Part shown: positions 25,749 to 33,494 of the stretch, piece after piece
Layout of the letters: the number at the start of each line of letters is the position of its first letter
Numbering within the stretch: the stretch's first letter is position 1
Assembly: GCA_015059015.1 (NCBI GenBank)
Contig: SVBG01000010.1
Coordinates: 1-64,000 of the forward strand
DNA: 64,000 bases
Reading direction: 5' to 3'
Source of the DNA: Erysipelotrichaceae bacterium
GTDB taxonomy: Bacteria > Bacillota_I > Bacilli_A > ML615J-28 > CAG-313
The notes under the pieces: generated by a model
What the model saw: the letters and a program-made list of their open reading frames with translations, nothing else
Database searches by the model: none
What the model was told of the DNA's origin: nothing
Made by a program: the position numbers and the translations under genes

Positions 25749-26573
25749 ATGGGAGATAAATTTATAGAATTAATTAAATATTTGTTTTTAGGTCTACTTC
25801 AAGGAATTGCAGAAGTATTACCAATTTCATCCAGTGGACATTTACAAATAGCAAATGATATTTTAAAAATTGGTGATAATTCTGTTACTTTAAGTGTATT
25901 TCTTCATATTGCTTCGCTTCTTGCTGTATTTATTTATCTTAGAAAAGAATTATTAGTTTTGATTAAAGGTTTCTTTGGATTTATATTTAAAGATCGTAAT
26001 CTTTATAAAAAAGACTTTATGCTTGTTGTATATTTATGTGTTACAACACTTGTGTTAGTTGTATTTACAGTAATTTTAAAACTTTTAGGTTTTGAAAGTT
26101 CACCACTTTGGTTAATTGGGTTATGTCTAATAATTAATTCAATGATGTTGTTTACTTTTGGAAAATTTACTGGTACTAGAGGTATTTATGAAATTAACTT
26201 AAAAGATGCTTTATTGATTGGATTGTTCCAATGTGCAGGCTCGTTTGCTGGTATTTCTAGAAGTGGTTCATGTCTTTGTGGATGTCAGGTTAGAAAAATT
26301 GAAAAAGAAGATAGTGCTAAATATGCATTTTTATTATTTGTTCCTGCAATGTTGGGTGTAACTGCTTTGGAATTAACAAATTTAGCAAGCTTATTTGATG
26401 ATACATCAAAAATTCATTTATATTTAATCAGTTTTATTATAACGTTTGTAACTACATATTTTGCATTTGCAGTTTTAAAGAAAATAATTAGCAAGGGGAA
26501 AATTACATATTTTGGTATATATTGTGCAATATTGGGAATTATTACATTTGTATATGCTATTTTAGTAAAATAA
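25749..26573 (+). CDS. uppP: Undecaprenyl-diphosphatase UppP/BacA
   Basis: This 274-aa polytopic membrane protein has both BacA signatures: G-I-A-E-V-L-P-I-S-S-S-G-H at ~19-31 and G-I-S-R-S-G-S at ~171-177 (usual PGxSRSG; here A-G-I-S-R-S-G). It recycles the lipid carrier by removing phosphate from undecaprenyl-PP for cell wall and polysaccharide synthesis, and it can confer bacitracin tolerance. It lies 2 bp after the phosphatase gene, so the carrier step is tied to the polysaccharide operon. Confidence 0.9.
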   Translation: MGDKFIELIKYLFLGLLQGIAEVLPISSSGHLQIANDILKIGDNSVTLSVFLHIASLLAVFIYLRKELLVLIKGFFGFIFKDRNLYKKDFMLVVYLCVTTLVLVVFTVILKLLGFESSPLWLIGLCLIINSMMLFTFGKFTGTRGIYEINLKDALLIGLFQCAGSFAGISRSGSCLCGCQVRKIEKEDSAKYAFLLFVPAMLGVTALELTNLASLFDDTSKIHLYLISFIITFVTTYFAFAVLKKIISKGKITYFGIYCAILGIITFVYAILVK

Positions 26574-26579
26574 ATAATT

Positions 26580-27224
26580 ATGATAAATGAGGGAATAATA
26601 ATAGGGATAATTATTGCTTTTGATTTAGATAGAGATGGAAATCAGTATGTAATTAGAGGTTCTTTAGAGTTTCTAGATAAACCTATGATTAAATACACTT
26701 CTTGTCTATTAGAAAAAGTTGATATTTCATCTCAATTTGTCTATACTAATCAAAAGGGGATTGTTTTTAAAAAAGTACTTGAAAAGAATATAAAATATAT
26801 TGTTAGAAAAAACAATTATTTATATACCAACAATAATGTGTTATCAGATTTTAAAAATTATTTAGTTAATGTAAATCATATTTTAATATTTGATCCAAAA
26901 TATCCTTTATTTGATGATACATTATTAAAAGAATTAATTGAAAAACATAAACATTGTTATAGTGACCTAACATATATAAAGGGATTAGATAGAGGTTCTA
27001 TTGTAATTCCAAATGTTTTTGTAATTGATAAACTTTTTTTTGAAGAATTATTTGTTAATGAATTTTATCCGAAAAACATTGAAATAAATTATTTAATAAA
27101 AATAGCAGTATCTTTACAAAAAAAATTGCATTTTATTGAGACAGTTTATGTTTATAAGATAGCAATGATTTCTAACAAAAAATCATTAGATATCTTAGAA
27201 TCGATCTTAATAAATAGAAAGTAG
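26580..27224 (+). CDS. Hypothetical protein, possibly a degenerate nucleotidyltransferase
   Basis: I do not firmly recognise this 214-aa cytoplasmic protein. A segment around residues 100-140 (L-I-F-D-P-K-Y-P-L, then helix) and the position next to a sugar kinase and a GlmU-type enzyme suggest a MobA/GlmU-like fold. The L-A-A-G-x-G-T-R-M nucleotide loop is absent, so it would be inactive. There is no clear ribosome binding site before ATG 26580; translation may be coupled to uppP, 6 bp upstream. Confidence 0.45.
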   Translation: MINEGIIIGIIIAFDLDRDGNQYVIRGSLEFLDKPMIKYTSCLLEKVDISSQFVYTNQKGIVFKKVLEKNIKYIVRKNNYLYTNNNVLSDFKNYLVNVNHILIFDPKYPLFDDTLLKELIEKHKHCYSDLTYIKGLDRGSIVIPNVFVIDKLFFEELFVNEFYPKNIEINYLIKIAVSLQKKLHFIETVYVYKIAMISNKKSLDILESILINRK

Positions 27225-27232
27225 GTAATATA

Positions 27233-28390
27233 GTGAGTAAAAAAAGATTTCCTCTACCAAATGTTGTTTTAAGTGAATATTTTAAAGTTGAAAATATACA
27301 AGAAGTAAGACGATATGGTAATGGTCTTATAAATAATACATTCTTAGTCATATTTCCAACATGTAAATATATAATTCAAAAAATTAATGATGAAGTATTT
27401 ACTAATCCGTTTGCGGTAATGAATAATATTGAACTTGTAACGGCACACATAAGAAAAAATGTAATTTATAGTGGACAAGATGATAAAACTTGTGTTTTAA
27501 CTACTGTTTTAACTAAGTATGGTCAAACTATGGCAATAGTTAATGATGAGTATTGGCGTTGTACAAGGTTTATTGAAGAAGGAATAACCTATGATCATAC
27601 AGACGATCCTCATATTTTTGAAGAAGCTGGACGTGCAGTTGGCCTTTTCCATCGTCAATTAGATGATTTTCATACTAGGTTACTAGTTGATACAATTAAA
27701 AATTTCCATAATACACCACATCGTTATTGTACTTTTTTGGATATATTAAAAATTGATAGAGCCAATAGAGTGAAAGATTGTCAGGAAGAAATTAAGTTTA
27801 TAATTGATCATGAAGACAAAATTAATGTAATTACTAAATTGTTACATGAACGTAAAATTCCCAAAAGGGTTACTCATAATGATACTAAACTTAATAATAT
27901 TATGATTGATAAAGTTACACATAAAGCTCTTGGTTTAATTGACTTAGATACTGTTATGAAAGGCTCCTTATTATATGACTATGGAGATGCTCTAAGATGC
28001 GGTGCTTCAACAGCTGCAGAGGATGATCCTAATTTAGACAATGTAGGAATCAATAAAACAGTATTTGAAGCATTTACTCGTGGTTATTTATCTGAAGTAA
28101 AAGGTATCATAGTAGATGATGAAATAAAGAATTTAGTTTATAGTTTCTTCTTAATGTGTTATGAAGTAGGACTTAGATTTCTATCAGACTATATTGATGG
28201 AGATAGATATTTTAAATTAACTCCTGAAACTAAACAAAAAAGACCTAATATTAATTTAGAAAGAGCGAAAAATCAATTAAAATTAGCAAAAGAAGTAAAA
28301 TCAAATTATACTGATTTAACAAAAATTGTAAATAATATTCTTCATGAGCAAGGATATCGTATTACGTTAGAAGAAGGTAGTAGTATATGA
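27233..28390 (+). CDS. APH-fold sugar kinase, N-acetylhexosamine 1-kinase (NahK)-like
   Basis: This 385-aa protein starts at GTG 27233. It has the phosphotransferase (APH) layout of NahK-type kinases: N-G-L-I-N-N-T-F nucleotide loop (~26-33), Y-I-I-Q-K-I-N, F-x-N-P-x-x-V-M-N-N-I, the catalytic loop V-T-H-N-D-T-K-L-N-N-I (~214-224) and L-I-D-L-D-T-V (~234-240), then a D-Y-G-D-A-L-R segment. NahK phosphorylates GlcNAc/GalNAc at C1. It overlaps the uridylyltransferase gene by 4 bp, which fits a salvage pathway from hexosamine to UDP-sugar. Another hydroxyl substrate cannot be excluded. Confidence 0.75.
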   Translation: MSKKRFPLPNVVLSEYFKVENIQEVRRYGNGLINNTFLVIFPTCKYIIQKINDEVFTNPFAVMNNIELVTAHIRKNVIYSGQDDKTCVLTTVLTKYGQTMAIVNDEYWRCTRFIEEGITYDHTDDPHIFEEAGRAVGLFHRQLDDFHTRLLVDTIKNFHNTPHRYCTFLDILKIDRANRVKDCQEEIKFIIDHEDKINVITKLLHERKIPKRVTHNDTKLNNIMIDKVTHKALGLIDLDTVMKGSLLYDYGDALRCGASTAAEDDPNLDNVGINKTVFEAFTRGYLSEVKGIIVDDEIKNLVYSFFLMCYEVGLRFLSDYIDGDRYFKLTPETKQKRPNINLERAKNQLKLAKEVKSNYTDLTKIVNNILHEQGYRITLEEGSSI

Positions 28391-29115
28391 AAAATGTAAT
28401 TATTCTAGCAGCAGGAAAAGGAACAAGAATGAAAAGTGAATTACCTAAATGTGCTTGTCCTATTTTAGGTAAACCAATGATTAAATATTTAGTTGATGAT
28501 TGTATAGAAGCAGGAATCGATAATATTATTGTTGTTGTTGGATATAAAAGAGAAATAATTAAAGATGTATTAAAAGATTATGATAACGTTTCTTATGCAT
28601 ATCAAGAAGAACAACTAGGCACTGGACATGCTTGTATGGTAACTAAAGATTTGTTAGAAAATGTTAATGGTTCAACTGTTATTGTTCCAGGTGATATGCC
28701 TTTAGTAGGTAAAGAAAACTTGATCAATCTTTTAAAATATCATGAAGAAAATAATCTTTCAATGACAATTCTTTCTTCAATTTTTGATAATCCATTTAGT
28801 TATGGACGAATTGTTCGTGAAAATAATAATGTTACTGCAATTGTTGAAGAAAAAGAATGTACTGAAGAACAAAAATTAATTAAAGAAATTAATACAGGTC
28901 TGTATGCTGTTGATAATAAAACATTATTTGAAGCTCTTAAGTTAATTGATAATAACAATTCTAAAAATGAATATTATCTAACTGATATTGTAAAAGTCAT
29001 TAGCAAAACAGCTAGAGTTGATGCAGTCGTATTACCATATGATTATCATTTAACTGGTATTAATGATTTAGAAACACTTTCATATGTAGAAGAAAAATTA
29101 AAAGGCGAAAACTAA
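28387..29115 (+). CDS. GlmU-type N-acetylglucosamine-1-phosphate uridylyltransferase (single domain)
   Basis: This 242-aa protein has the nucleotidyltransferase loop L-A-A-G-K-G-T-R-M-K-S (7-17) followed by E-L-P-K, then the Q-L-G-T-G-H-A pattern (~77-83), the V-P-G-D-M-P-L metal site (~99-105) and the Y-G-R-I-V-R / E-E-K-E-C segment. All fit the GlmU N-terminal domain. The left-handed beta-helix acetyltransferase half of bifunctional GlmU is absent, and the stop is followed at once by a terminator, so this is a complete single-domain enzyme. It is co-expressed with the NahK-like kinase. Confidence 0.85.
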   Translation: MKNVIILAAGKGTRMKSELPKCACPILGKPMIKYLVDDCIEAGIDNIIVVVGYKREIIKDVLKDYDNVSYAYQEEQLGTGHACMVTKDLLENVNGSTVIVPGDMPLVGKENLINLLKYHEENNLSMTILSSIFDNPFSYGRIVRENNNVTAIVEEKECTEEQKLIKEINTGLYAVDNKTLFEALKLIDNNNSKNEYYLTDIVKVISKTARVDAVVLPYDYHLTGINDLETLSYVEEKLKGEN

Positions 29116-29129
29116 TTTCGCCTTTTTTT
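29101..29129 (+). terminator. Rho-independent terminator overlapping the stop codon
   Basis: AAAGGCGAAA pairs with TTTCGCCTTT and eight T follow. The 5' arm is the end of the uridylyltransferase reading frame. Confidence 0.8.
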
Positions 29130-29253
29130 TAAATGAATTAGATATAAAAATATAAAATTTTACATTCTATTTACAAGTCTATTAATTTAACTAATTAATA
29201 ATTAAAATTATTAGATGTAAGTATGATATAATAAATTCACTATAGGGGGTATT

Positions 29254-30228
29254 ATGGAAAGAATTTATAATCAAGTAAAAAGAATCATTGATAATTTAAA
29301 CTTTGATAAAATTTATAAGGGTTTTAGAAAATGTAAATTTATATTAAAGATTCATAGTAATTATTATTGTAATGATAAATTATTATTAAATGAAGTTTTA
29401 TTATCTAATAATGACTTAGAAAAAAAATATGTCATATACGAAATCAAAACCAATGAAATTAATATTAAAGATATTGTTATAAATGTTGTAATTAGAATGT
29501 TTGAAATGCAGTTTGAAATTAATCAATGTAGTGAACAATGTTTAAAATTTTTGTTAGTTAAAAAAGATTCAAATTATTTTATTAAAAAATATCAACAAAG
29601 TTTACTTATGGTGAATATTTTAAAAGGGAACGAAAAAGTATTAAATAAGTATGTAAAATTATTGAATGAAAGAAAAAATAATGACTTTGTAACTCAAATA
29701 GAAGAAGTAATAGAAAAAAATATTGGATTAAAAAAATATGTGGAATTAAAATTGTTAGAAATTTTTAAACCTGATGAATACAGATATGAATTGAGATTTA
29801 TCTTAGATAAATTAGAAGATCCATGTAATTTATTAAATTATATAAATTACTCAATAGAATTTAGTATCGTATATTTATTAGTAGAAAATAAGATATTGGA
29901 TGTTAAAGTTACAGAGTTAATATTAAACGAGGACAAGCCACTATTTAGTTTTGATAAACTAATATTGCAGAAAGATAAACAAACAAAAAAATTTTTAATG
30001 CATAAAATGATAAATGCGAGAAAAACATTTTTAAAAGGTAAAATTTTGAAGATAGATTTCAAAAATGTTAGTTCTTGTGATGATTTATTATATCTTCCTA
30101 ATGAAATAACAATTCAACATAATAATAAAATAATTACTAAAAAAGGTGAGTTTATTTTACAAGTAAATGAACACTTAGAAATAATAGGCGGATATGAATG
30201 CTTATCATTAGAGAAAATACTAATATAA
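29254..30228 (+). CDS. Hypothetical 324-aa protein
   Basis: I do not recognise this protein. It is Lys-, Ile- and Asn-rich, soluble and mainly helical, with no signal peptide and no clear motif. TATAAT lies about 25 bp upstream and a GGGGG-containing ribosome binding site precedes ATG 29254, so it is a real monocistronic gene. It ends in a bidirectional terminator shared with the XRE regulator. Amino-acid content is more biased to AT-rich codons than in the metabolic genes, typical of poorly constrained accessory genes. Confidence 0.55.
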   Translation: MERIYNQVKRIIDNLNFDKIYKGFRKCKFILKIHSNYYCNDKLLLNEVLLSNNDLEKKYVIYEIKTNEINIKDIVINVVIRMFEMQFEINQCSEQCLKFLLVKKDSNYFIKKYQQSLLMVNILKGNEKVLNKYVKLLNERKNNDFVTQIEEVIEKNIGLKKYVELKLLEIFKPDEYRYELRFILDKLEDPCNLLNYINYSIEFSIVYLLVENKILDVKVTELILNEDKPLFSFDKLILQKDKQTKKFLMHKMINARKTFLKGKILKIDFKNVSSCDDLLYLPNEITIQHNNKIITKKGEFILQVNEHLEIIGGYECLSLEKILI

Positions 30229-30229
30229 A

Positions 30230-30258
30230 AAACTATTAAGAATAACTCTTAATAGTTT
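30230..30258. terminator. Bidirectional terminator
   Basis: AAACTATTAAGA (30230-30241) pairs perfectly with TCTTAATAGTTT (30247-30258) between convergent genes. A and T runs flank it. Confidence 0.75.
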
Positions 30259-30589
30259 AAAACATAGTTTCAAAAATTGGAAATTTAATAAAACAACATT
30301 CTTCTTGAATGGTAATTAATGGTGCAAAATCAAATAATTCTATAACGCTAATGTGTAAGGCGATACAAATAGATTCAATTTTATTTAGACTTATATGTTT
30401 AGTACCACGTAATAAATCATTAAGATAAGAATAATTAAGATTTAGTAATATTGCGAAATTATATAAAGATAAGTCAGAACATAAAAAAATATATTCTAAT
30501 TTTAATGCAAATGCTTCGCTAAGTGGGATTGTATTAAAATTTACTTTCATAATCTTATCTAAATACTTGCTGTATTCAATAGTTTTCAT
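30257..30589 (-). CDS. XRE-type helix-turn-helix protein
   Basis: This 110-aa protein has a Cro/C1-type HTH at residues ~28-80. The helix pair is L-S-L-Y-N-F-A-I-L-L-N and Y-S-Y-L-N-D-L-L-R-G-T, with the following L-N-K-I-E-S-I-C-I-A-L helix typical of HTH_3. It is a probable DNA-binding regulator whose target is unknown. It lies just downstream (same strand) of tRNA-Arg(CCT), outside the prophage boundary, so it is host-encoded. Confidence 0.65.
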   Translation of the reverse strand: MKTIEYSKYLDKIMKVNFNTIPLSEAFALKLEYIFLCSDLSLYNFAILLNLNYSYLNDLLRGTKHISLNKIESICIALHISVIELFDFAPLITIQEECCFIKFPIFETMF

Positions 30590-30605
30590 AAATCACCTAA
30601 TAAAA

Positions 30606-30681
30606 TGGCATCCCAACAGGGAATCGAACCTTGATCGGTAGCTTAGGAGGCTACTGCTCTATCCTATTGAGCTATTGGGAC
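30606..30681 (-). tRNA. tRNA-Arg (anticodon CCT)
   Basis: The reverse complement folds as a complete tRNA. It has a 7-bp acceptor (GTCCCAA/TTGGGAT, first pair G-T), the D-arm with AGCTCAATAGGATAGAGCA, an anticodon stem GTAGC/GCTAC with loop CTCCTAA (anticodon CCT, reads AGG), a T-arm with GGTTCGATTCC, discriminator G and an encoded CCA. Confidence 0.95.
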
Positions 30682-30800
30682 ACATATAGTATATTATCTT
30701 AAATTTTAAGTAAAAAGTAAAGTCATTTGATAAGATATGTTATTTAAAATATTGCTTTAGTGCATAAATTAGTTGCTAAAGTAGTTTAAGATTGATTTTA

Positions 30801-30906
30801 TTGATATTAAGTTTGAAATATGATATAATTGGATTATCAGTTATACTGATACATTTCTAGAGTGTATCAACCCGAGATACTTTTGTAGTAGCTAGGGTTT
30901 TTAAAA
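30801..30906 (+). ncRNA. Candidate small RNA 1: promoter plus short hairpin transcript
   Basis: TTGATA (30801-30806), a 17-bp spacer and TATAAT (30824-30829) form a strong promoter with no open reading frame behind it. The ~67-nt transcript from ~30836 could form TATCAGT/ACTGATA and then AACCC/GGGTT around an inner TAC/GTA, ending in TTTTT at 30898-30902. It lies between two tRNA-Arg genes, on the opposite strand. The function is unknown. Confidence 0.45.
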
Positions 30907-30928
30907 TAAAATAGTTTTATCATAAAAT

Positions 30929-31036
30929 TTGATTTTACATTTTTAATAGTTTATAATATTTTCGTCGGTTTATCTGATACTAGATATTTATTTATTATAT
31001 TTAAAGCGGGTACAATAGGTAGCCCGTATTTTTATT
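30929..31036 (+). ncRNA. Candidate small RNA 2: promoter plus short hairpin transcript
   Basis: TTGATT (30929-30934), a 17-bp spacer and TATAAT (30952-30957) are followed by a ~70-nt non-coding stretch. It ends in a GC-rich hairpin (CGGGTAC...GTAGCCCG, 31007-31026) and a T run. It has the same architecture as candidate 1, about 130 bp further on. Confidence 0.45.
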
Positions 31037-31151
31037 TTTAATAGAAATTTTACATTAATCTATTTTGTTGAATAAAAAATAAAAATATTATATACTATAT
31101 ATGCTATCATAATATTAAAAGTTTATTAATTTATGGATTTTTTAAATAAAA

Positions 31152-31178
31152 AATAGTATAGTTTTTAACTATACTATT
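31152..31178 (-). terminator. Original terminator of tRNA-Arg(TCT)
   Basis: AATAGTATAGTT (31152-31163) pairs with AACTATACTATT (31167-31178), with the T run on the minus strand. It lies just beyond the displaced tRNA 3' end, so it must have ended the tRNA transcript before the element inserted. Confidence 0.7.
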
Positions 31179-31189
31179 AATTATCTAAG

Positions 31190-31246
31190 ATGGCGTCCCA
31201 GAAGAGATTCGAACTCCCGACACACGGCTTAGAAGGCCGTTGCTCT
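31190..31246 (-). pseudogene. Displaced 3' part of tRNA-Arg(TCT): left attachment repeat (att)
   Basis: This 57-bp stretch is identical to 44470-44526. It covers the CCA end, T-arm, variable loop, whole anticodon arm and the end of the D-arm of tRNA-Arg(TCT), then diverges at 31247. It is the duplicated attachment site left when the element integrated into the tRNA gene. It is a tRNA fragment and cannot act as a tRNA. Confidence 0.92.
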
Positions 31247-31381
31247 GTTCAAATCAAATTTAGGTCATTTTTGAGCTTCATAAACTTTTAAAGAATAAAC
31301 TTAATTCTTAATTTAGGTTGTGATGTGTTTTTGTTAAACACGCTAATAATATAATTTAAATAAAATTTTTTTGCAAATAAT

Positions 31382-31468
31382 TTGATAAAAAATTTAAAAT
31401 AACATATAATATTAGAGAACTAGACCTGTGATAGTAAATAACTATCGCCAATAGGCTAGTTTTTTTTA
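31382..31468 (+). ncRNA. Candidate small RNA 3 (inside the prophage)
   Basis: TTGATA (31382-31387), a 17-bp spacer and TATAAT (31405-31410) precede a ~50-nt element. Its ends AACTAG and CTAGTT pair, with CCT/AGG and GATAGT/ACTATC stems inside, and eight T follow. It has the same design as candidates 1 and 2 but lies just inside the left attachment site. It could also act as a structured regulatory or replication element. Confidence 0.45.
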
Positions 31469-31780
31469 TTTCTTTTTTTTATGTTTATTAACTTTATCAA
31501 TAATTTTTACATAATCTTCATTATGTAATTTATAATTTTTAAGTGGTTCACTAAAATGCTTTTTATCATCATACCTTAATTCATTTCTAATATAAGACTT
31601 ACCACTTTTATTTTTTTGTGGATTATTAATTTCAATATTTTTATGATGACCACGTTTTGGACTTTCTGTTAATCCCATAAAACCAAATTTATTACCTTTT
31701 TTATCAACTATTAATTTAGGGTGTTTAGCACGTTTACGTTTACCACCTTCAATTTTATCATATTTTCTAAAAGTAAACAA
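31466..31780 (-). CDS. Small basic prophage protein
   Basis: This 104-aa, very Lys/Arg/His-rich protein begins at TTG 31780 (AAGGAAG six bases upstream). Recognisable blocks are K-R-A-K-H-P-K-L-I-V-D, K-F-G-F-M-G-L-T-E-S and R-G-H-H-K-N. I have the impression that similar small basic proteins occur on Firmicutes mobile elements, but I cannot name a family. It is probably nucleic-acid binding. It is the last gene on the minus strand before the left attachment site. Confidence 0.55.
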   Translation of the reverse strand: MFTFRKYDKIEGGKRKRAKHPKLIVDKKGNKFGFMGLTESPKRGHHKNIEINNPQKNKSGKSYIRNELRYDDKKHFSEPLKNYKLHNEDYVKIIDKVNKHKKKK

Positions 31781-31833
31781 TTATAACTTCCTTTCTAAAG
31801 TCTTAAATTGTATTTAAGTCTTTTTTTTATTTA

Positions 31834-32100
31834 TTAAAATGGAATATAAAGATTTACAGCTTTAAGAATTTTATCAAATGAATTTAAATCTTTAAAATTA
31901 ATAATTAAATTTCCATAATCTTCTGAATCAAAAATAATTACTTCATTTAATTCTTCAAATGCTTCAACTATTGTTAATAAATCTTCATATTTTTTTAAAT
32001 CTTTTTCATATGATTCATACGATAAATTATATTTATTGTTCTTTGCATTTTCCATTAAATCTTTTAATGTTTTTATATTTTCTTTTATAAATTCTATCAT
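31834..32100 (-). CDS. Hypothetical 88-aa prophage protein
   Basis: I do not recognise this protein. It is acidic and mostly helical: an E-F-I-K-E-N-I helix start, a Lys/Tyr-rich middle and an E-E-L-N-E-V-I-I-F-D strand. It starts 1 bp after the stop of the upstream gene (32102) behind GGAGAT, so it is translated as part of the integrase-end operon. Confidence 0.55.
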   Translation of the reverse strand: MIEFIKENIKTLKDLMENAKNNKYNLSYESYEKDLKKYEDLLTIVEAFEELNEVIIFDSEDYGNLIINFKDLNSFDKILKAVNLYIPF

Positions 32101-32101
32101 T

Positions 32102-32491
32102 TTAACTATCTCCTAGAAAATCAAAAATATCTAATTGAATGAATTTAATTTTTTTCTTTTGTAATAATTCTCTTTGAAGTAAATAATTTACAATAGATTC
32201 AACATCAGTAAAAACTTCCAACCAACCATAACCAGAATATCTATCTTCTTTAAACTCAAACCTAATACAAATTTTTCCACAAAATTTACTTGCTAAAAAA
32301 GTATTTGTACCTGTTTTAATATGTCTATAATCTTCAATTTTAATTTCTAATTGTTTATATCTTAACCCTTTATCAAAATAAATTATTAATCTATTATCAT
32401 CATCAATAACTGATGATTTTATTTCACAATGTTCAGTAATATAAAAATCAAAATCTTCAATAATACTCTTTAAATAAGATTGTTTAAACAT
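32102..32491 (-). CDS. Hypothetical 129-aa prophage protein
   Basis: I do not recognise this protein. It is an alpha/beta protein with alternating strands (L-I-I-Y-F-D, L-E-I-K-I-E, I-C-I-R-F-E-F) and a helical end. No membrane segment is present. It follows the recombinase gene by 8 bp on the same strand, as accessory genes such as excision or control factors often do; no HTH is evident. Confidence 0.55.
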   Translation of the reverse strand: MFKQSYLKSIIEDFDFYITEHCEIKSSVIDDDNRLIIYFDKGLRYKQLEIKIEDYRHIKTGTNTFLASKFCGKICIRFEFKEDRYSGYGWLEVFTDVESIVNYLLQRELLQKKKIKFIQLDIFDFLGDS

Positions 32492-32499
32492 GTTATCAC

Positions 32500-33333
32500 C
32501 TAATAATTCATATTTTGTATAAACTGCTGTTGGATATATTCATTATCATAATGAACATATCTTTCAGTAGTTTTTAAATTTTTATGTCCCATTAATGTCA
32601 TTAATATAAATAATGATGTTCCATTTTTATGTAATATTGATGCAAAAGTATGTCTTAACATATGTGGATGAAATTTATTTAAAGCTAATTGTTTTTTTAT
32701 TCTTTCAAATAAATTTCTTACTGCAGAATAACTAGTATTTTCAAATAATAAAACTTGATCTAAATTTTTTAGATGTAATTTTAACAAGTATGCAGTTCCT
32801 TCTCTAAAATAACAATATCTACTTTTAGATGTTTTTGTTTGAACTAAATAAATCGAATTGTTTGTAAAATTAATATTTTTCACTTGTATATTTAAAAGTT
32901 CATTAATACGAATACCAGTTTCTAAAAGAAGAAACATAATTAATTTATTTTTTAAAATAAGTTTTTCACTTGTATTTAAATAATTAACTAAATTATTTAA
33001 TTCTATAGTATTAAGACTATTAAAATGATTTTGTTTTTCTTTTAACATTTTTAAATTATTTAAATACTCATTTTCTATTTGACAATATTCAAACATTTTC
33101 TTTAATGGTTTAAATCTTTTGTTAATAGTACTATTGGATACATTATTCTCATGCATTTCATAAATGTATTGTAATAATACTTTAGATGTAATCTCATCAT
33201 CAGTTAAAATATCATTCTTATTTAAAAATTTAAATAAAGAATTTAAATGAGATAAATAACATTTATAAGTTCCTTCAGATAATGTAGCTTTAACAAAAGA
33301 TAAATATAAATTTTTCATCTCTGCTAACAACAT
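32500..33333 (-). CDS. int: Tyrosine recombinase (prophage integrase)
   Basis: This 277-aa protein has an N-terminal SAM-like core-binding domain (~1-95) and a catalytic domain with Arg142 (T-G-I-R-I-N-E-L), a Lys in the K-T-S-K beta-hairpin (~167-170), H224-x-x-R227 (H-M-L-R-H-T-F-A), His250 (L-M-G-H) and the nucleophile Tyr259 (E-R-Y-V-H-Y). All catalytic residues are present. It is compact, XerC/D-like in size, and presumably inserts the element into tRNA-Arg(TCT). AGGAG precedes ATG 33333, overlapping the end of the small upstream gene. Confidence 0.92.
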   Translation of the reverse strand: MLLAEMKNLYLSFVKATLSEGTYKCYLSHLNSLFKFLNKNDILTDDEITSKVLLQYIYEMHENNVSNSTINKRFKPLKKMFEYCQIENEYLNNLKMLKEKQNHFNSLNTIELNNLVNYLNTSEKLILKNKLIMFLLLETGIRINELLNIQVKNINFTNNSIYLVQTKTSKSRYCYFREGTAYLLKLHLKNLDQVLLFENTSYSAVRNLFERIKKQLALNKFHPHMLRHTFASILHKNGTSLFILMTLMGHKNLKTTERYVHYDNEYIQQQFIQNMNY

Positions 33334-33344
33334 ATTTTATACTC

Positions 33345-33485
33345 CTATTTTGGTAATATAGATTTTATTTCTTCTAAAATTTCATTTTTTACTACAACAT
33401 TTACATTATTTTTATCACATATTTTTTCTACTTCATCATAAACATTTTTTATATTTAAAATAAATATTTCAATAATATCATTCAT
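33345..33485 (-). CDS. Small 46-aa prophage protein
   Basis: This gene lies in the gap between integrase and rep. AGGA precedes ATG 33485, and 46 sense codons end in TAG at 33345-33347, just ahead of the integrase start. The peptide (M-N-D-I-I-E-I-F-I-L-N ... E-E-I-K-S-I-L-P-K) is acidic, mostly helical and unrecognised. The spacing in the operon supports it. Confidence 0.5.
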   Translation of the reverse strand: MNDIIEIFILNIKNVYDEVEKICDKNNVNVVVKNEILEEIKSILPK

Positions 33486-33494
33486 TACAATTTC

